From assembly GCA_020632795.1 (NCBI GenBank), contig JACKEV010000022.1, positions 70,903 through 134,902 of the forward strand: a DNA stretch of 64,000 nucleotides, given 5' to 3'. Both the position numbers and the translations under genes were made by a program. Shown piece after piece: positions 1 to 9,465 of this stretch. The stretch's first letter is position 1. Every line of letters begins with the position of its first letter. This DNA is from Alphaproteobacteria bacterium. Its GTDB lineage: Bacteria > Myxococcota_A > UBA796 > CAJQPC01. The notes beneath the pieces were generated by a model. It made no database searches and was not told the origin of the DNA. It saw nothing but the letters and a program-made list of their open reading frames with translations.

Positions 1-111
1 CCATCCTATCGAGGTGGAGCCCCGTCCGCCCCCCGAGCGGCGATCGGCTTTTTCCGATGCCACCCTTTACGAGACCTCGATGGCGTCTATGTTGGAGGAC
101 ACAGCCGTCCC

Positions 112-1191
112 ATGAAGCTCCTCCGCGCCATCGCCGTCTTCCTGCTCCTGGCCTTCGCCGCGCCGGCCGGCGCCGCGGAGTGGGGCAGCCTGGAGGACGT
201 CCCCGAGGCGTTCGATCCCTTCGAGGCCCTGGCCCAGCGCCCTCCCCTGCCCGAGGACTTCATCGCCACGCGCGGCCTCTACGCCGACGTCCACGGCAGC
301 CCCCGCGACCGCGCCACCGTGCTGCGCCTCGCGGAGCACGCCGAGGCGTCCATCCCGCGCGTCGCCGCCGCGCTGGGCGTGGGCACGGGCCCCCGCATGC
401 GCATCACCCTGGCCGACGACCAGCGCGCCTTCGCCGAGCTGCAGCCCGGCGAGCCCCCCGGCTGGGCCGACGGCACCGCGTATCCGCACCAGGCCCTCAT
501 CTACCTGCGCGCCCCGCGCATCCGCGAGGGCACCGCGCGCCCGCTGGAGCAGGTGCTGGACCACGAGATCACCCACGTCCTGCTGGGGCAGGCCTTCGGC
601 CACCGCCCCGTGCCCACCTGGCTGCAGGAGGGCCTCGCCCAGTGGGTGGCCGGGGAGTACGGCCCCGAGACCACCGAGCGCCTCGCCCGGGGCATGCTGG
701 GCGGCGGCCTGCTCAAGCTCGACGACATCAAGCACGGCTTCCCCTCCGACCCGGTCCGGGCCCACCTGGCCTACGCCCAGAGCGCCGACCTCATCGCCTT
801 CATGGCCTCCGAGTACGGCCCCGGCACCATCCCCACCCTGGTCAAGGAGCTGTCCCGGGGCGCGCCCTTCAACGCCGCCTTCCGCGCCGCCACCGGCGAG
901 TTCGCCGACGCGGTCGACGAGCAGTGGCGGGGGCGGCTGGAGCGCTCCGACCTCTGGCTCACCCCCCTGACCTCCGAGGCGATGTGGTGGGGGCTGGGCG
1001 CCCCGATCCTCGTGCTGGGCTGGCTCGCGGTGCGCCGCCGCAACCGCCGGAAGCTGGAGCGCTGGCGCCACGAGGAGGCGATGCAGGAGGCCCTCTACAA
1101 GGCTCTGGAGCGGTCCTACAGCCGCCCCCAGCGGGCCGAGGAGCCCTGGCGCGCCGCCCCCTATGAGCCCCCCGGGGGCTGGGTGCATTGA
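112..1191 (+). CDS. Membrane-anchored gluzincin-type metalloprotease (peptidase MA-like)
   Basis: The 359-aa protein starts with a Sec signal peptide (basic MKLLR, hydrophobic core, AGAA cleavage region), so the body is predicted to be exported. A zinc-binding HEITH (HExxH) motif lies near residues 151-155. A second acidic motif, LQEGLAQW, follows about 20 residues later, the spacing of gluzincins of the peptidase MA type. A single hydrophobic segment near residue 290 (WWGLGAPILVLGWLAV) followed by an Arg-rich tail looks like a C-terminal membrane anchor with the tail in the cytoplasm. The ATG at 112 has a GGAGGA about 13 bases upstream and places the signal peptide at the N-terminus. Substrate is unknown. 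It overlaps the next gene by four bases, so the two are probably translationally coupled. Confidence 0.82.
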   Translation: MKLLRAIAVFLLLAFAAPAGAAEWGSLEDVPEAFDPFEALAQRPPLPEDFIATRGLYADVHGSPRDRATVLRLAEHAEASIPRVAAALGVGTGPRMRITLADDQRAFAELQPGEPPGWADGTAYPHQALIYLRAPRIREGTARPLEQVLDHEITHVLLGQAFGHRPVPTWLQEGLAQWVAGEYGPETTERLARGMLGGGLLKLDDIKHGFPSDPVRAHLAYAQSADLIAFMASEYGPGTIPTLVKELSRGAPFNAAFRAATGEFADAVDEQWRGRLERSDLWLTPLTSEAMWWGLGAPILVLGWLAVRRRNRRKLERWRHEEAMQEALYKALERSYSRPQRAEEPWRAAPYEPPGGWVH

Positions 1192-1505
1192 GCGGGGGCG
1201 CACCTCGGGCGGGCCTGGCGCTGCTGCTGGGCCCCTTCGCGCTGCTGGCGCTGGCCCTCGCCCTGCGCCCCTCCCCCTGCGAGCGCTTCACCCTGGCCCT
1301 CTGCGGGCTGCCGAACCAGGACTGCGACCAGCTCCGGCAGCGGGTGGCCGCCGCCGGGCTCTCCGACGCGCGCTGCCGGGTGGGGCGCGACGTGGTCGAG
1401 GGCTGGAAGGCGATGCCCATGGCCGGGGTGCCCGCCGAGCGCCTCGTCGAGGGGCTGCTCGAAGGACAGGATCCGGTCCACATCGTCGAGGGCATGCGCC
1501 GCTGA
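1188..1505 (+). CDS. Small single-pass membrane protein, unknown function
   Basis: The 105-aa product has one N-terminal hydrophobic helix (about residues 8-27) and a soluble remainder with four cysteines (residues about 31, 39, 46 and 63), suggesting a periplasmic domain with possible disulfides. The start is TTG at 1188, which overlaps the TGA of the protease gene as ATTGA and implies translational coupling. I do not recognise a family. Coding is supported by its frame running cleanly from the coupled start to a TGA and by strong GC3 bias. Context suggests a partner of the upstream metalloprotease, but this is inference only. Confidence 0.6.
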   Translation: MSGGAPRAGLALLLGPFALLALALALRPSPCERFTLALCGLPNQDCDQLRQRVAAAGLSDARCRVGRDVVEGWKAMPMAGVPAERLVEGLLEGQDPVHIVEGMRR

Positions 1506-1577
1506 TCCGTCCCCAGGAGGCGCGCTGGTGTATCCTCATCGGGACCTTCGACGCCCGAGCGCGGCGAGGAAGCGAAC

Positions 1578-2300
1578 ATGATGTTGCTGACCCTGACCTT
1601 GCTCTCTCTGCTCTCTCTGCTCGCCTGCGTGGACCGACCGGACGGCCCGCCGCCGCCGCACCTCCCCCCCTCCGTGGACACCGCTGTCTTCGAGCCGCTC
1701 CAGGAGGCTGCGGACGAGGGCCGGCCGAACCGCCGCCCCCGCCTGACCACCTTTGAGCTGGGCCCCGAGGTCATCACCAGCACGACCGACGCGATCGCGA
1801 AGGTGAAGGCCAACGACCCCGACGGCGGCATGGCCACCACCCGCGTCCGCTGGCTGGTCAACGGCGAGGCGGTGCCCGGCCAGCGCTCCAACAGCCTGTC
1901 GCACACCTGGTACCAGCGGGGCGATCGCCTCCAGGTCGAGGTCGAGGTCAGCGACGGCATCGACGCCTTCACCAGCCGCAGCGAGCAGCGTGTGGTGGAG
2001 AACAGCCCCCCCAGCATCGAGATGCCCAAAGGGGGCTTCCAGGGCAACCCCGATGGGCTGCAGCTCCTGGCCTCCGACCCGGACGGCGACACCCTGAGCT
2101 ACCGCATCGAGGACGGCCCGCCCGGCATGACCATCGACCGCAGCGGCGTCATCCACTTCTCCGGCGCCCCGGATCCCGCCGCCGCGGGCACCTTCAACGC
2201 GAAGATCATCGCCGAGGACACCGTGGGAGCCTACGCCGTGTGGCCGCTCACCTTGACCCTCACGCCGGGCAAGGCGACCGAGCAGATCCCCGCCAACTGA
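1578..2300 (+). CDS. Lipoprotein with putative Ig-like (He_PIG-type) domain
   Basis: The 240-aa product begins with a type II signal peptide ending in a lipobox (LLAC, Cys about residue 16), so it should be lipid-anchored. Downstream, residues about 50-140 resemble a PKD/Ig-like fold (RWLVNGEAVPGQ, QVEVEVSDGIDAF). Residues about 165-230 match the putative-Ig pattern found in cadherin-like surface proteins (SDPDGDTLSYRIEDGPPGM, then SGAPDPAAAGTF). Such domains are structural or adhesive and no catalytic motif is seen. It is separated from the upstream gene by 72 bases and converges with udk, with only 14 bases between the two stops. That gap contains the first TGTCGCAT octamer of the window (2307-2314). 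Confidence 0.8.
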   Translation: MMLLTLTLLSLLSLLACVDRPDGPPPPHLPPSVDTAVFEPLQEAADEGRPNRRPRLTTFELGPEVITSTTDAIAKVKANDPDGGMATTRVRWLVNGEAVPGQRSNSLSHTWYQRGDRLQVEVEVSDGIDAFTSRSEQRVVENSPPSIEMPKGGFQGNPDGLQLLASDPDGDTLSYRIEDGPPGMTIDRSGVIHFSGAPDPAAAGTFNAKIIAEDTVGAYAVWPLTLTLTPGKATEQIPAN

Positions 2301-2314
2301 AGCATTTGTCGCAT

Positions 2315-2926
2315 TTATTCACTGCGGGTGAGGCGAACCCGGATCTCCCGCAGCAGCAGCGCCACCAGGGACGGCACCGGCTCGGTCCCCTTGATGACGA
2401 GGTCGGCGTGCTCGGCGCAGGGCTGGATGTATCGATGATACCCGGGCCGAACGTCGCGCTCGTAGCGCTCCAATACCTGCGACACGTTCCAGCCCCGGGA
2501 CACGACATCCCGGCGGATGCGACGGATGAGACAGATATCCAGGGGGGTGTCCACGAACACCGCGACGTCCATGCGCTCCCGGAGCGCCGGGTCGGAGAGG
2601 ACCAGGATGCCCTCCACCAGCAGCACCCGGGCGGGCTCCACCCGCTCGGTGCGGGGTAGCCGGGCGTGGGTAGGGAAGTGATACACCGGCAGGTGTGCAG
2701 GCTGTCGCATACACAGCCGTTCAATGTGTGACACCATCAAAGATGTATCAAATGCTTCAGGCTCATCGTAGTTGAACGACGCGGGGTCGGCGACATCCTT
2801 GTAGTACCGGTCGTGGGTCAGCACGAGGGCGTCGCGCCCCAGGGCCTCGCGCAGGGCCTCGGTCACCGTGGTCTTGCCCGACGCCGACGCGCCGCCCAGG
2901 CCCACCACCAGGGGTTCGATGTTCAC
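2315..2926 (-). CDS. udk: Uridine kinase
   Basis: This 203-aa protein phosphorylates uridine and cytidine to UMP/CMP in pyrimidine salvage. The N-terminal Walker A motif GGASASGKTT (residues about 11-20) and the segment LTHDRYYKD are typical of bacterial Udk, as are VEGILVLSDPALRERMD and RRIRRDVVSRG. Length is close to the usual ~210 aa. Its start overlaps the bactofilin stop by four bases, so it is the last gene of the parA-parB-bactofilin operon. That is an unexpected metabolic passenger; I see no regulatory link beyond co-transcription. Confidence 0.93.
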   Translation of the reverse strand: MNIEPLVVGLGGASASGKTTVTEALREALGRDALVLTHDRYYKDVADPASFNYDEPEAFDTSLMVSHIERLCMRQPAHLPVYHFPTHARLPRTERVEPARVLLVEGILVLSDPALRERMDVAVFVDTPLDICLIRRIRRDVVSRGWNVSQVLERYERDVRPGYHRYIQPCAEHADLVIKGTEPVPSLVALLLREIRVRLTRSE

Positions 2927-3267
2927 CGGGGCTCTCCTGCCTTGACCGTGGCGTCCAGTCGCGCGCCAGGGTGCATCTCCATGGCCGCCGCCTCGACCTC
3001 GCCGTGTATCACGCCGCCCTCGTCGAGCACCAGCAGGGTCGTGGCCACGACCCGGCCGCGCACCGTCCCGGAGATCCGCAGGGTGGCCGCCTCGATCTCC
3101 CCCTCCACCTGCCCGTGGGGACCGATCTCCAGGGTGTCCGACGCCTTCATGCGCCCGGTGAAGGTGCCGTCCAGGCGGACCCGGCCGTCGAAGGACAGGT
3201 CCCCTTCGAACGCCGCGCCGCGCCCCAGCAGCGCGGCGAGCGGGCGCTCCGACTCAGGGGCGGCCAC
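2923..3267 (-). CDS. Bactofilin (polymer-forming cytoskeletal protein)
   Basis: The 114-aa product has the compact bactofilin beta-helix pattern of alternating hydrophobic and Gly residues: FEGDLSFDGRVRLDGTFTG, then SDTLEIGPHGQVEGEI, then ISGTVRGRVVATTLLVL and GVIHGEVEAAAMEMHPGA. Bactofilins self-assemble into nucleotide-free filaments. In M. xanthus the bacNOP genes sit beside parAB, and the filaments position the ParB-parS complex near the poles. Here it lies three bases downstream of parB and overlaps udk by four bases. The same architecture supports a role in chromosome-origin placement. It is a short, single-domain version without long disordered tails. Confidence 0.9.
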   Translation of the reverse strand: MAAPESERPLAALLGRGAAFEGDLSFDGRVRLDGTFTGRMKASDTLEIGPHGQVEGEIEAATLRISGTVRGRVVATTLLVLDEGGVIHGEVEAAAMEMHPGARLDATVKAGEPR

Positions 3268-3270
3268 GGC

Positions 3271-4160
<890 letters not shown>

Positions 4161-4164
<4 letters not shown>

Positions 4165-4958
4165 GAGGCCACCTGCTGACGCTCACGGGCGACGAGCCCG
4201 TTCCGCTGGAGGAGCTCGGCGGCCAGGGCGGTGTAGGCCCGGGCCCCGCTGCTGGTCGCGGAGTAGGTGAAGATGCACTGGCCGTAGCTGGGGGCCTCGC
4301 CCAGGCGCACGTTCCGGGGGATCATCGTCTCGAAGACCTCCTCCCCCAGCACGTCCCGGAGCTGCGCGGCCACGTCGTGGCACAGCCGGTTGCGGCGGTC
4401 GAACAGGGTGACCACCTCCCCCTCTCGCACCAGGCGGGGGTTGAGGCGCTTGCGGACCTGCGACAGGGTGCGCAGGAGCTGGCCCAGGCCCTCCAACGCC
4501 AGGTACTCGGCCTGGACCGGGATGAGCACGGAGTCGGCGGCGGTCAGCGCGTTCAGGGTCAGGAAGCCCAGCGAGGGCGGGCAGTCCAGGAGCACGAAGT
4601 CCAGCCCGGCCGGCAGGGAGGCCATCGCCTGGCGCAGCCGCTGCTCCCGGTCGCGGGAGCCGATCAGCTCGACCTCCGCGCCGATGAGGGCGGCGCTGGC
4701 GGGCACCAGGGCCAGGCCCTCGATGTCCGTGGGCGCGGCCAGCTCCGCGAGGGTCTTCTCCCCCACCAGGGCGTGGAACACCCCCTCGGTGAGGTCCTCC
4801 TTGACGACGCCCAGCCCGGAGGTGGCGTTCGCCTGGGGATCCAGGTCGATCAGCAGCACCTGGTAGCCGGCGCGGGCCAGGGCGGCGGCGAGGTTGATGG
4901 TCGTGGTGGTCTTGCCGACCCCACCCTTCTGGTTGGAGACCGCGATGATGCGTGGCAT
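4161..4958 (-). CDS. parA: Chromosome-partitioning ATPase ParA (Soj-type)
   Basis: This 265-aa deviant-Walker ATPase carries KGGVGKTTTTINLA at residues about 11-24, the second Walker residue cluster DLDPQANATSGLG and the DCPPSLGFLTLNAL loop. There is no long N-terminal HTH, so it is a chromosomal (type Ib-like) ParA. It binds DNA non-specifically as an ATP dimer and is released by ParB, driving segregation of the parS region. It is the first gene of the parA-parB-bactofilin-udk operon. Its upstream region contains a parS site (5075-5090), consistent with ParB binding close to the promoter. Confidence 0.96.
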
Positions 4959-5074
4959 GGCAGTGTGGCTCGGAGGCGGGGGAGTGTGAGGCGCTCACGG
5001 ACGCAGCGCCTGGGAGGAAGGGGACGATAGCGCTCAGCCCTTGACTGTGCAAGACCTGCACCTCGACCGTGTGA

Positions 5075-5090
5075 TGTTCTACGTGGAACA
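5075..5090. other. parS site upstream of parA
   Basis: The 16-mer TGTTCTACGTGGAACA matches the general bacterial parS consensus TGTTNCACGTGAAACA except for two positions and is close to fully palindromic. It lies 117 bases upstream of the parA start, suitable for both segregation and ParB autoregulation. Confidence 0.9.
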
Positions 5091-5201
5091 CCCCGCCCCG
5101 ACCCACCCCCCACGGGCACGTCGACACACGAATAAAACCCATTAAACCCGTGTTATTGCCGGAGACCGGCGCGGGGTACCCGAGCGTGACGGCGCCGGGC
5201 G

Positions 5202-5217
5202 CGCAAGGATCCTTGCG
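5202..5217 (-). terminator. Hairpin after the 5.2-6.1 kb lipoprotein gene
   Basis: CGCAAGGATCCTTGCG is a perfect 16-base inverted repeat about 10 bases past the stop codon of the lipoprotein gene. It is not followed by a T run, so it is a terminator-like hairpin or pause site rather than a classical intrinsic terminator. Confidence 0.4.
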
Positions 5218-5227
5218 TCGCCCCCGC

Positions 5228-6118
5228 TCAGGGCTCCACAGGCAGGCGCACCACGCGCAGCTTCACCTGGGCGTCCTTGCCGAAGCTGAGCCCCGGGCTG
5301 TTCTCGACGGTGAGGGTGGACGCCTTGTCCAGCACGCACTCCATCTCCAGGTCCTTGCCCCGCTCGGTCTCGCAGTCCGTGCCGGCCACGCTGAGCGCGA
5401 TGGGGCTGTCCGAGCCGGCGCTCACCCGGTAGCGGCCGGGCTGGAGCGGGAAGCCGTGCTCCTTGCGGGGCGCGAGGTTCAGGTCGGAGCGGGCCAGCAC
5501 CTGCTCGCCCACGACGACCTCGACCTCAGCGGTCTTGTCGCCTGCGGTGAGCCGGATCGTGGAGCGCCCCGGCTCCATCAACGTGACGGCGTAGCCCTCG
5601 CCCATGGAGACCACCTTGGCGTCCGTGGGGCTGGCCTGGACGAAGATCGTGCGGTTGAGCTCGTCCAGGTTGTCGACCACCTCCACCGTCAGGGGCTCGA
5701 CCTTCACCGGCTTGAACGCGCCAGCGGAGTCCGGGACGAGGATCTGCTCGATTCGCTTGGGTCGAACACGGATCTCCTTGACCAGAACGCACTGCACCTG
5801 CACCGCGCGGGTCAGCTCCCCGACCGCCAGGGTGAGGGTGGCCTCCCCCGACCGCTGGCACTGCACCCGGCCGTCCTTGCCCACCCGCAGCAGCTCCTCG
5901 TCCGAGGAGCCCTGGACCGCGACCACCGCGTCCTTGAGCGCCTGGCCCTCGTCGTCCAGCGCGGCCGCCTTGACCACCTGCGGCGAGCCCTCCACGATCC
6001 GCAGCGGCTCGTCCACCTGGATGGAGACCGGCCCGGAGGAGCAGGCCACCAGGGCCAGCACGGCGGCGGGGGAGAGCGGGGTGAGCAGGCGGCGGAGGGA
6101 GACGAGGATGCGCTTCAT
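5228..6118 (-). CDS. Ig-like (Big-type) lipoprotein of unknown function
   Basis: Using the ATG at 6118 gives 296 aa with a clear lipoprotein signal (MKRILVSLRRLLTPLSPAAV, then a hydrophobic stretch ending in the lipobox LVAC). A GGAG sits 9 bases upstream; the in-frame ATG at 6142 lacks this and would add eight residues before the basic start. The mature part shows repeated beta-sandwich-like segments reminiscent of bacterial Ig/Big domains (VQGSSDEELLRVGKDGRVQCQRSGEA; VVSMGEGYAVTLMEPGRSTI) and a C-terminal region with two cysteines. It lies between rsmG and parA on the same strand. No enzymatic motif is visible. Confidence 0.8.
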   Translation of the reverse strand: MKRILVSLRRLLTPLSPAAVLALVACSSGPVSIQVDEPLRIVEGSPQVVKAAALDDEGQALKDAVVAVQGSSDEELLRVGKDGRVQCQRSGEATLTLAVGELTRAVQVQCVLVKEIRVRPKRIEQILVPDSAGAFKPVKVEPLTVEVVDNLDELNRTIFVQASPTDAKVVSMGEGYAVTLMEPGRSTIRLTAGDKTAEVEVVVGEQVLARSDLNLAPRKEHGFPLQPGRYRVSAGSDSPIALSVAGTDCETERGKDLEMECVLDKASTLTVENSPGLSFGKDAQVKLRVVRLPVEP

Positions 6119-6177
6119 CGAGGCTCCGTGGCGAGGTGACATCGGTCCCTTATGGGGTGGAGGAGCGGGTTGCCCTT

Positions 6178-6741
6178 TCAGCCTGCTTTCTTGTCCGTCG
6201 CCCGGTAGGCCACAGCCGCCCGGGGGCGGCCCTCCAGGGCGTAGTGTTCTACGTGGAACACCTCCAGCCCCGGGGCGGGCGGGGGGTCCTGGCGCGCGAG
6301 CATGAGGATCGCGATCCCCCCCGGCCTCAGCAGGCGCGCGGCGTCCTCCAGGAAGGCCTCGGGGGGCTTGTAGGCCCGAGACACCACCCCATCAAAAAAT
6401 GTATCATTTAATGTTTCACTTCGGCAGCGCTGAACGGTGACGTTCCCCAGCCCCGCCTCCGCCGCCACCTGCTCCAGGAAGGCGGCCCTGCGGGCCCGGG
6501 GCTCCACCAGCCACACCCGCAGGGACGGGAAGCGCGCCGCGAGGGCCACCCCCGGGAAGCCCGCCCCTGAGCCCAGGTCCGCCCACAGGCCCTCGGGCGC
6601 CTCCAGCCAGCCCACTGCTCGGGCGGCGTCCTCGAAGTGCGGCTCGGCGGGGCCGGGGCCGATGAGGTTCATCGCCTTGCGCCACCGCTCCAGCAGCCGG
6701 AGGTGGGCCTGCTCCGCGGGGGTGAGGGGCAGCCGGCTCAT
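6178..6741 (-). CDS. rsmG: 16S rRNA (guanine527-N7)-methyltransferase RsmG (GidB)
   Basis: The 187-aa SAM-dependent methyltransferase carries motif I as LGSGAGFPGVALA (residues about 56-68) and the VVSRAYKPPEAFLEDAARLL region. It modifies G527 of 16S rRNA; loss in other bacteria confers low-level streptomycin resistance. Its start overlaps the mnmG stop by four bases (6738-6741), the widespread gidA-gidB arrangement near origins. The C-terminal part is slightly shorter than typical (~205-215 aa). A full parS site (6245-6260) is embedded in the coding sequence and is translated as FHVEH, placed where the family tolerates variation. Confidence 0.93.
   Translation of the reverse strand: MSRLPLTPAEQAHLRLLERWRKAMNLIGPGPAEPHFEDAARAVGWLEAPEGLWADLGSGAGFPGVALAARFPSLRVWLVEPRARRAAFLEQVAAEAGLGNVTVQRCRSETLNDTFFDGVVSRAYKPPEAFLEDAARLLRPGGIAILMLARQDPPPAPGLEVFHVEHYALEGRPRAAVAYRATDKKAG
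6245..6260. other. parS site inside rsmG
   Basis: TGTTCTACGTGGAACA is identical to the parA-upstream site, located within the 3' third of rsmG, where it encodes the residues FHVEH on the minus strand. Confidence 0.88.
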
Positions 6742-8567
6742 CGGGCCCCCAGGTAGACCGCGAGGGTGGTGACCGCAGCGGGGGTGATCCCAGGCAGCCT
6801 GGCGGCGGCGTCGAGGGTCTCCGGCCGGTGGTGGCGCAGCCGCTCCCGCGCCTCCGAGGACAGCCCCGGGACCACGCCGAAGTCCACCTCTCGGAGTGAT
6901 ACATGCGACATGCGACGGGCGCGCTCTGCCCGCGCCTGGGCGCGCTGGATGTAGCCCGCGTACTTGACGTCCGTCTCTACCTGCGCGGTGGCCGCCTCGC
7001 CCAGCTCCGGCAGGCCCAGGGCCTGAACGAGGTCGCGGTAGCCCACCTCCGGGCGGCGCAGCAGCTCCTCGGCGGTGGAGGGCTTCTTCATCCCGGAGAT
7101 GCCCACCTGCTTCAGATGCGACAAGGTCTCGGCGTCGGGCACCACCCGCCGGGCCAGCACCTCGAAGCCGCGCTGGATGCCCTCCTGCCGCGCCTCGAAG
7201 GCCGCCCAGTCCGCGTCGCCGATGAGCCCGAGGGCGCGCCCCAGGGGCATGAGCCTGCGGTCGGCGTTGTCCTCCCGCAGCAGCAGCCGGTGCTCGGCGC
7301 GGGAGGTGAACATGCGGTAGGGCTCCCCGCCCACCCCGCGGGTCACCAGGTCGTCGATGAGCACGCCGATGTAGGCCTGCTCCCGCCCCAGCACCAGCGG
7401 CTCGCCCCGGGCCGCCGAGACCCCGGCCACGAAGCCCTGCGCGGCGGCCTCCTCGTAGCCGGAGGTGCCGTTGACCTGGCCGGCCAGATAGAGCCCGGGC
7501 AGCGCCCGGTGCTGGAGGTCGTGCCCCAGGTCCCGGGGGTCGGCGAAGTCGTACTCCACGGCGTAGCCGTACTGGAGCAGCTCGGCGCGCTCCAGCCCGG
7601 GGATCGTGTGGACCATGTCCCGCTGCACGTCCTCGGGCAGGGAGGTGGACAGGCCGTTGACATAGATCCGGTCGGTGCCGTGGCCCTCGGGCTCCAGGAA
7701 GATGAGGTGCCGCTCCCGGTGGGCGAAGCGGCTGACCTTGTCCTCGATGGAGGGGCAGTACCGCGGGCCCACGCCCTGGATCGCGCCGGAGTACATGGCC
7801 GAGCGGTGCAGGTTGTCGCGGATGAGCCGGTGTGTCGCATCATTGGTGAAGGTGATGTGACAGCGCACCGGGGGCAGGCGGCGGGGCACCTCCGCGAAGG
7901 AGAAGCAGCCGCCGCCGTCGTCCTGCGGGGTGGTGGCGCTCCAGTCGATGCTGCCCGCCCGAAGCCGCGGCGGGGTGCCGGTCTTGAGGCGCCCCAGGCG
8001 CAGCCCCAGGCCACGCAGGCGCTCGGCCAGGGCCCAGGCGGCGCCGTCACCGATGCGTCCGCCGGCGGTCCGGGTGTCGCCCCGGTGCATCAGCCCCGAC
8101 AGGAAGGTGCCGGTGGTCAGGATGGCCGCCCTGCAGGGCAGGCGGGTGCCGTCCGCGAGGGTCACCCCGTCGACCCGACCCCCGGACGTGGTGAGCCCGG
8201 TGGCCTCCCCCTCCAGGATGCGCAAGCTCGGGAGCGCGGCCAGGAGCTGTCGCATCTGTCGCGGATATTCTGCTACATCCACCTGGGCGCGACTGGAGCG
8301 CACCGCCAGGCCCTTGCGGGTGTTGAGCTGCCGGAACTGGATGGTGGTGGCGTCGGCGGCGCGGGCCATCAGGCCGCCGAGGGCGTCCAGCTCCCGCACC
8401 AGGCAGCCCTTCGCGAGGCCCCCGATGGCGGGGTTGCAGGAGAGCCGCGCGACGTGCTGCGCGTGGAAGGTGACCATGGCGACGCGGCAGCCCAGCCGCG
8501 CGGCGGCGGCGGCGGCCTCACAGCCGGCGTGCCCGGCGCCGACCACGACGATGTCGAAGGAGTCCAT
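6738..8567 (-). CDS. mnmG: tRNA uridine-34 carboxymethylaminomethyl-modification enzyme MnmG (GidA)
   Basis: With the ATG at 8567 the protein is 609 aa, in line with the family (~620). The N-terminal FAD-binding Rossmann motif is VVVGAGHAGCEAAAAAARLG. Other family signatures are NPAIGGLAKGCLVRELDALGG, FRQLNTRKG, TGTFLSG, PRYCPSIEDKV, and FVAGVSAARG near GEPYRMFTSRAEHRLLLRED. With MnmE it installs cmnm5U at the wobble position of tRNAs. A longer reading frame begins at 8630, but the extra 21 residues are not family-like and would overlap the preceding gene. It forms an operon with rsmG (overlap) and the upstream lipoprotein (34-base gap). Confidence 0.95.
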   Translation of the reverse strand: MDSFDIVVVGAGHAGCEAAAAAARLGCRVAMVTFHAQHVARLSCNPAIGGLAKGCLVRELDALGGLMARAADATTIQFRQLNTRKGLAVRSSRAQVDVAEYPRQMRQLLAALPSLRILEGEATGLTTSGGRVDGVTLADGTRLPCRAAILTTGTFLSGLMHRGDTRTAGGRIGDGAAWALAERLRGLGLRLGRLKTGTPPRLRAGSIDWSATTPQDDGGGCFSFAEVPRRLPPVRCHITFTNDATHRLIRDNLHRSAMYSGAIQGVGPRYCPSIEDKVSRFAHRERHLIFLEPEGHGTDRIYVNGLSTSLPEDVQRDMVHTIPGLERAELLQYGYAVEYDFADPRDLGHDLQHRALPGLYLAGQVNGTSGYEEAAAQGFVAGVSAARGEPLVLGREQAYIGVLIDDLVTRGVGGEPYRMFTSRAEHRLLLREDNADRRLMPLGRALGLIGDADWAAFEARQEGIQRGFEVLARRVVPDAETLSHLKQVGISGMKKPSTAEELLRRPEVGYRDLVQALGLPELGEAATAQVETDVKYAGYIQRAQARAERARRMSHVSLREVDFGVVPGLSSEARERLRHHRPETLDAAARLPGITPAAVTTLAVYLGAR

Positions 8568-8601
8568 GTGGCCTACGAGAGCCGTGCGATCGTCCGGCGT
8601 C

Positions 8602-9360
8602 CTATAGCCCGGCGACCGAGGTGGAGTCATCCTCGTCGAAGGCCTCCAGCCACATCGGGGTGATGTCGGAGACGAGCGAGCGCGCCATGTCCCGGGCCAG
8701 CAGCCGCACCGGGGAGTGCTCGGTCAGGAGGCCGGCGTAGTCGTCCTCGTAGCGGAACAGCAGCTCGCCGTCGGCGGCCACCAGGGCCATGCCCACCCGG
8801 GCGTTGACCTCGTAGGGCTCGTTGTCGAAGTCGACCATCACCGGGGTGTCGCAGGACATCACGAGCTCGCCGACCATGTTGTGGGCCGTCAGGGGCTGGC
8901 CTTCGTTCTCGACGACCCAGATGACCAGCGTGGCGTCGCCGCCGGTGGCGCGGGCGGCCGCAGCCAGGGCGGCCTCCATCGAGCCCTCTCCGACCACGGC
9001 GCGGGCCAGGGCGCGGCGCTGGGGCAGGGGCAGCTCGCTGTCCCGGAACCAGCCGTCCCAGCCCGGGGGCAGCGCCGCGTACAGGGCGCCGGGCACCGAC
9101 GCGCGCAGGGCCTCGGGCAGCCCATCGAGCTGCTCAGCGCGCTGGTTGCGGCCCTCCAACAGCCAGGGGTCGAGCTGCTCGCCCAGCATGTCGGTGGTGA
9201 TCGGCTCCACCTGGGGGGAGACGATCACCGCCGGGACGACCCGGATGTCGCCCTCGACCATGCGGGGGTGGACGTCCCAGGCCAGCGTGTCCTCCATCGA
9301 GAGGGCGTGGCGGTGCGCGCAGCCGGTCGACAGGGCGAGGGAGAGCAGGGTCAGGGTCAT
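8602..9360 (-). CDS. Lipoprotein of unknown function upstream of mnmG
   Basis: From the ATG at 9360 the product is 252 aa and opens with a short hydrophobic leader ending in STGC, a plausible lipobox, but without basic residues before it. An in-frame ATG at 9459 would add 33 residues including two Arg, so the start is uncertain. The rest is acidic. It has a region LVIWVVENEGQPLTAHNM and a possible beta-rich C-terminal half (PVMVDFDNEPYEVNARVGMA). I do not recognise the family. It is divergent from the glycosyltransferase-like gene at 9466 and is the first gene of the mnmG-rsmG transcript. Confidence 0.7.
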   Translation of the reverse strand: MTLTLLSLALSTGCAHRHALSMEDTLAWDVHPRMVEGDIRVVPAVIVSPQVEPITTDMLGEQLDPWLLEGRNQRAEQLDGLPEALRASVPGALYAALPPGWDGWFRDSELPLPQRRALARAVVGEGSMEAALAAAARATGGDATLVIWVVENEGQPLTAHNMVGELVMSCDTPVMVDFDNEPYEVNARVGMALVAADGELLFRYEDDYAGLLTEHSPVRLLARDMARSLVSDITPMWLEAFDEDDSTSVAGL

Positions 9361-9465
9361 GAGGCGCCTGGTCAGGGTTTCCCGGAGGCTCGGACACCGG
9401 TCCCCGCAGGCGGTTCCCGACAATGGAGAAAAACCTGCGGTTCGGGTTGAGGATACCATCCCCAG

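Larger units (their letters stand above)
4959..5227. promoter_or_regulatory. parA upstream region
   Basis: This 269-base non-coding stretch separates parA from the next minus-strand gene. It holds the parS site at 5075-5090, an AT-richer patch around 5130-5160 (including aataaaacccattaaaccc), and a perfect 16-base palindrome at 5202-5217. The parA promoter is presumably here, but I cannot place -35/-10 boxes with confidence. Confidence 0.55.

Noticed and set aside
4723..4740. Extra parS site in parA
   Set aside because: Only a half-site, CGTGGAACA, is present with no left arm. Similar half-sites at 21.29 and 36.55 kb were treated as chance.
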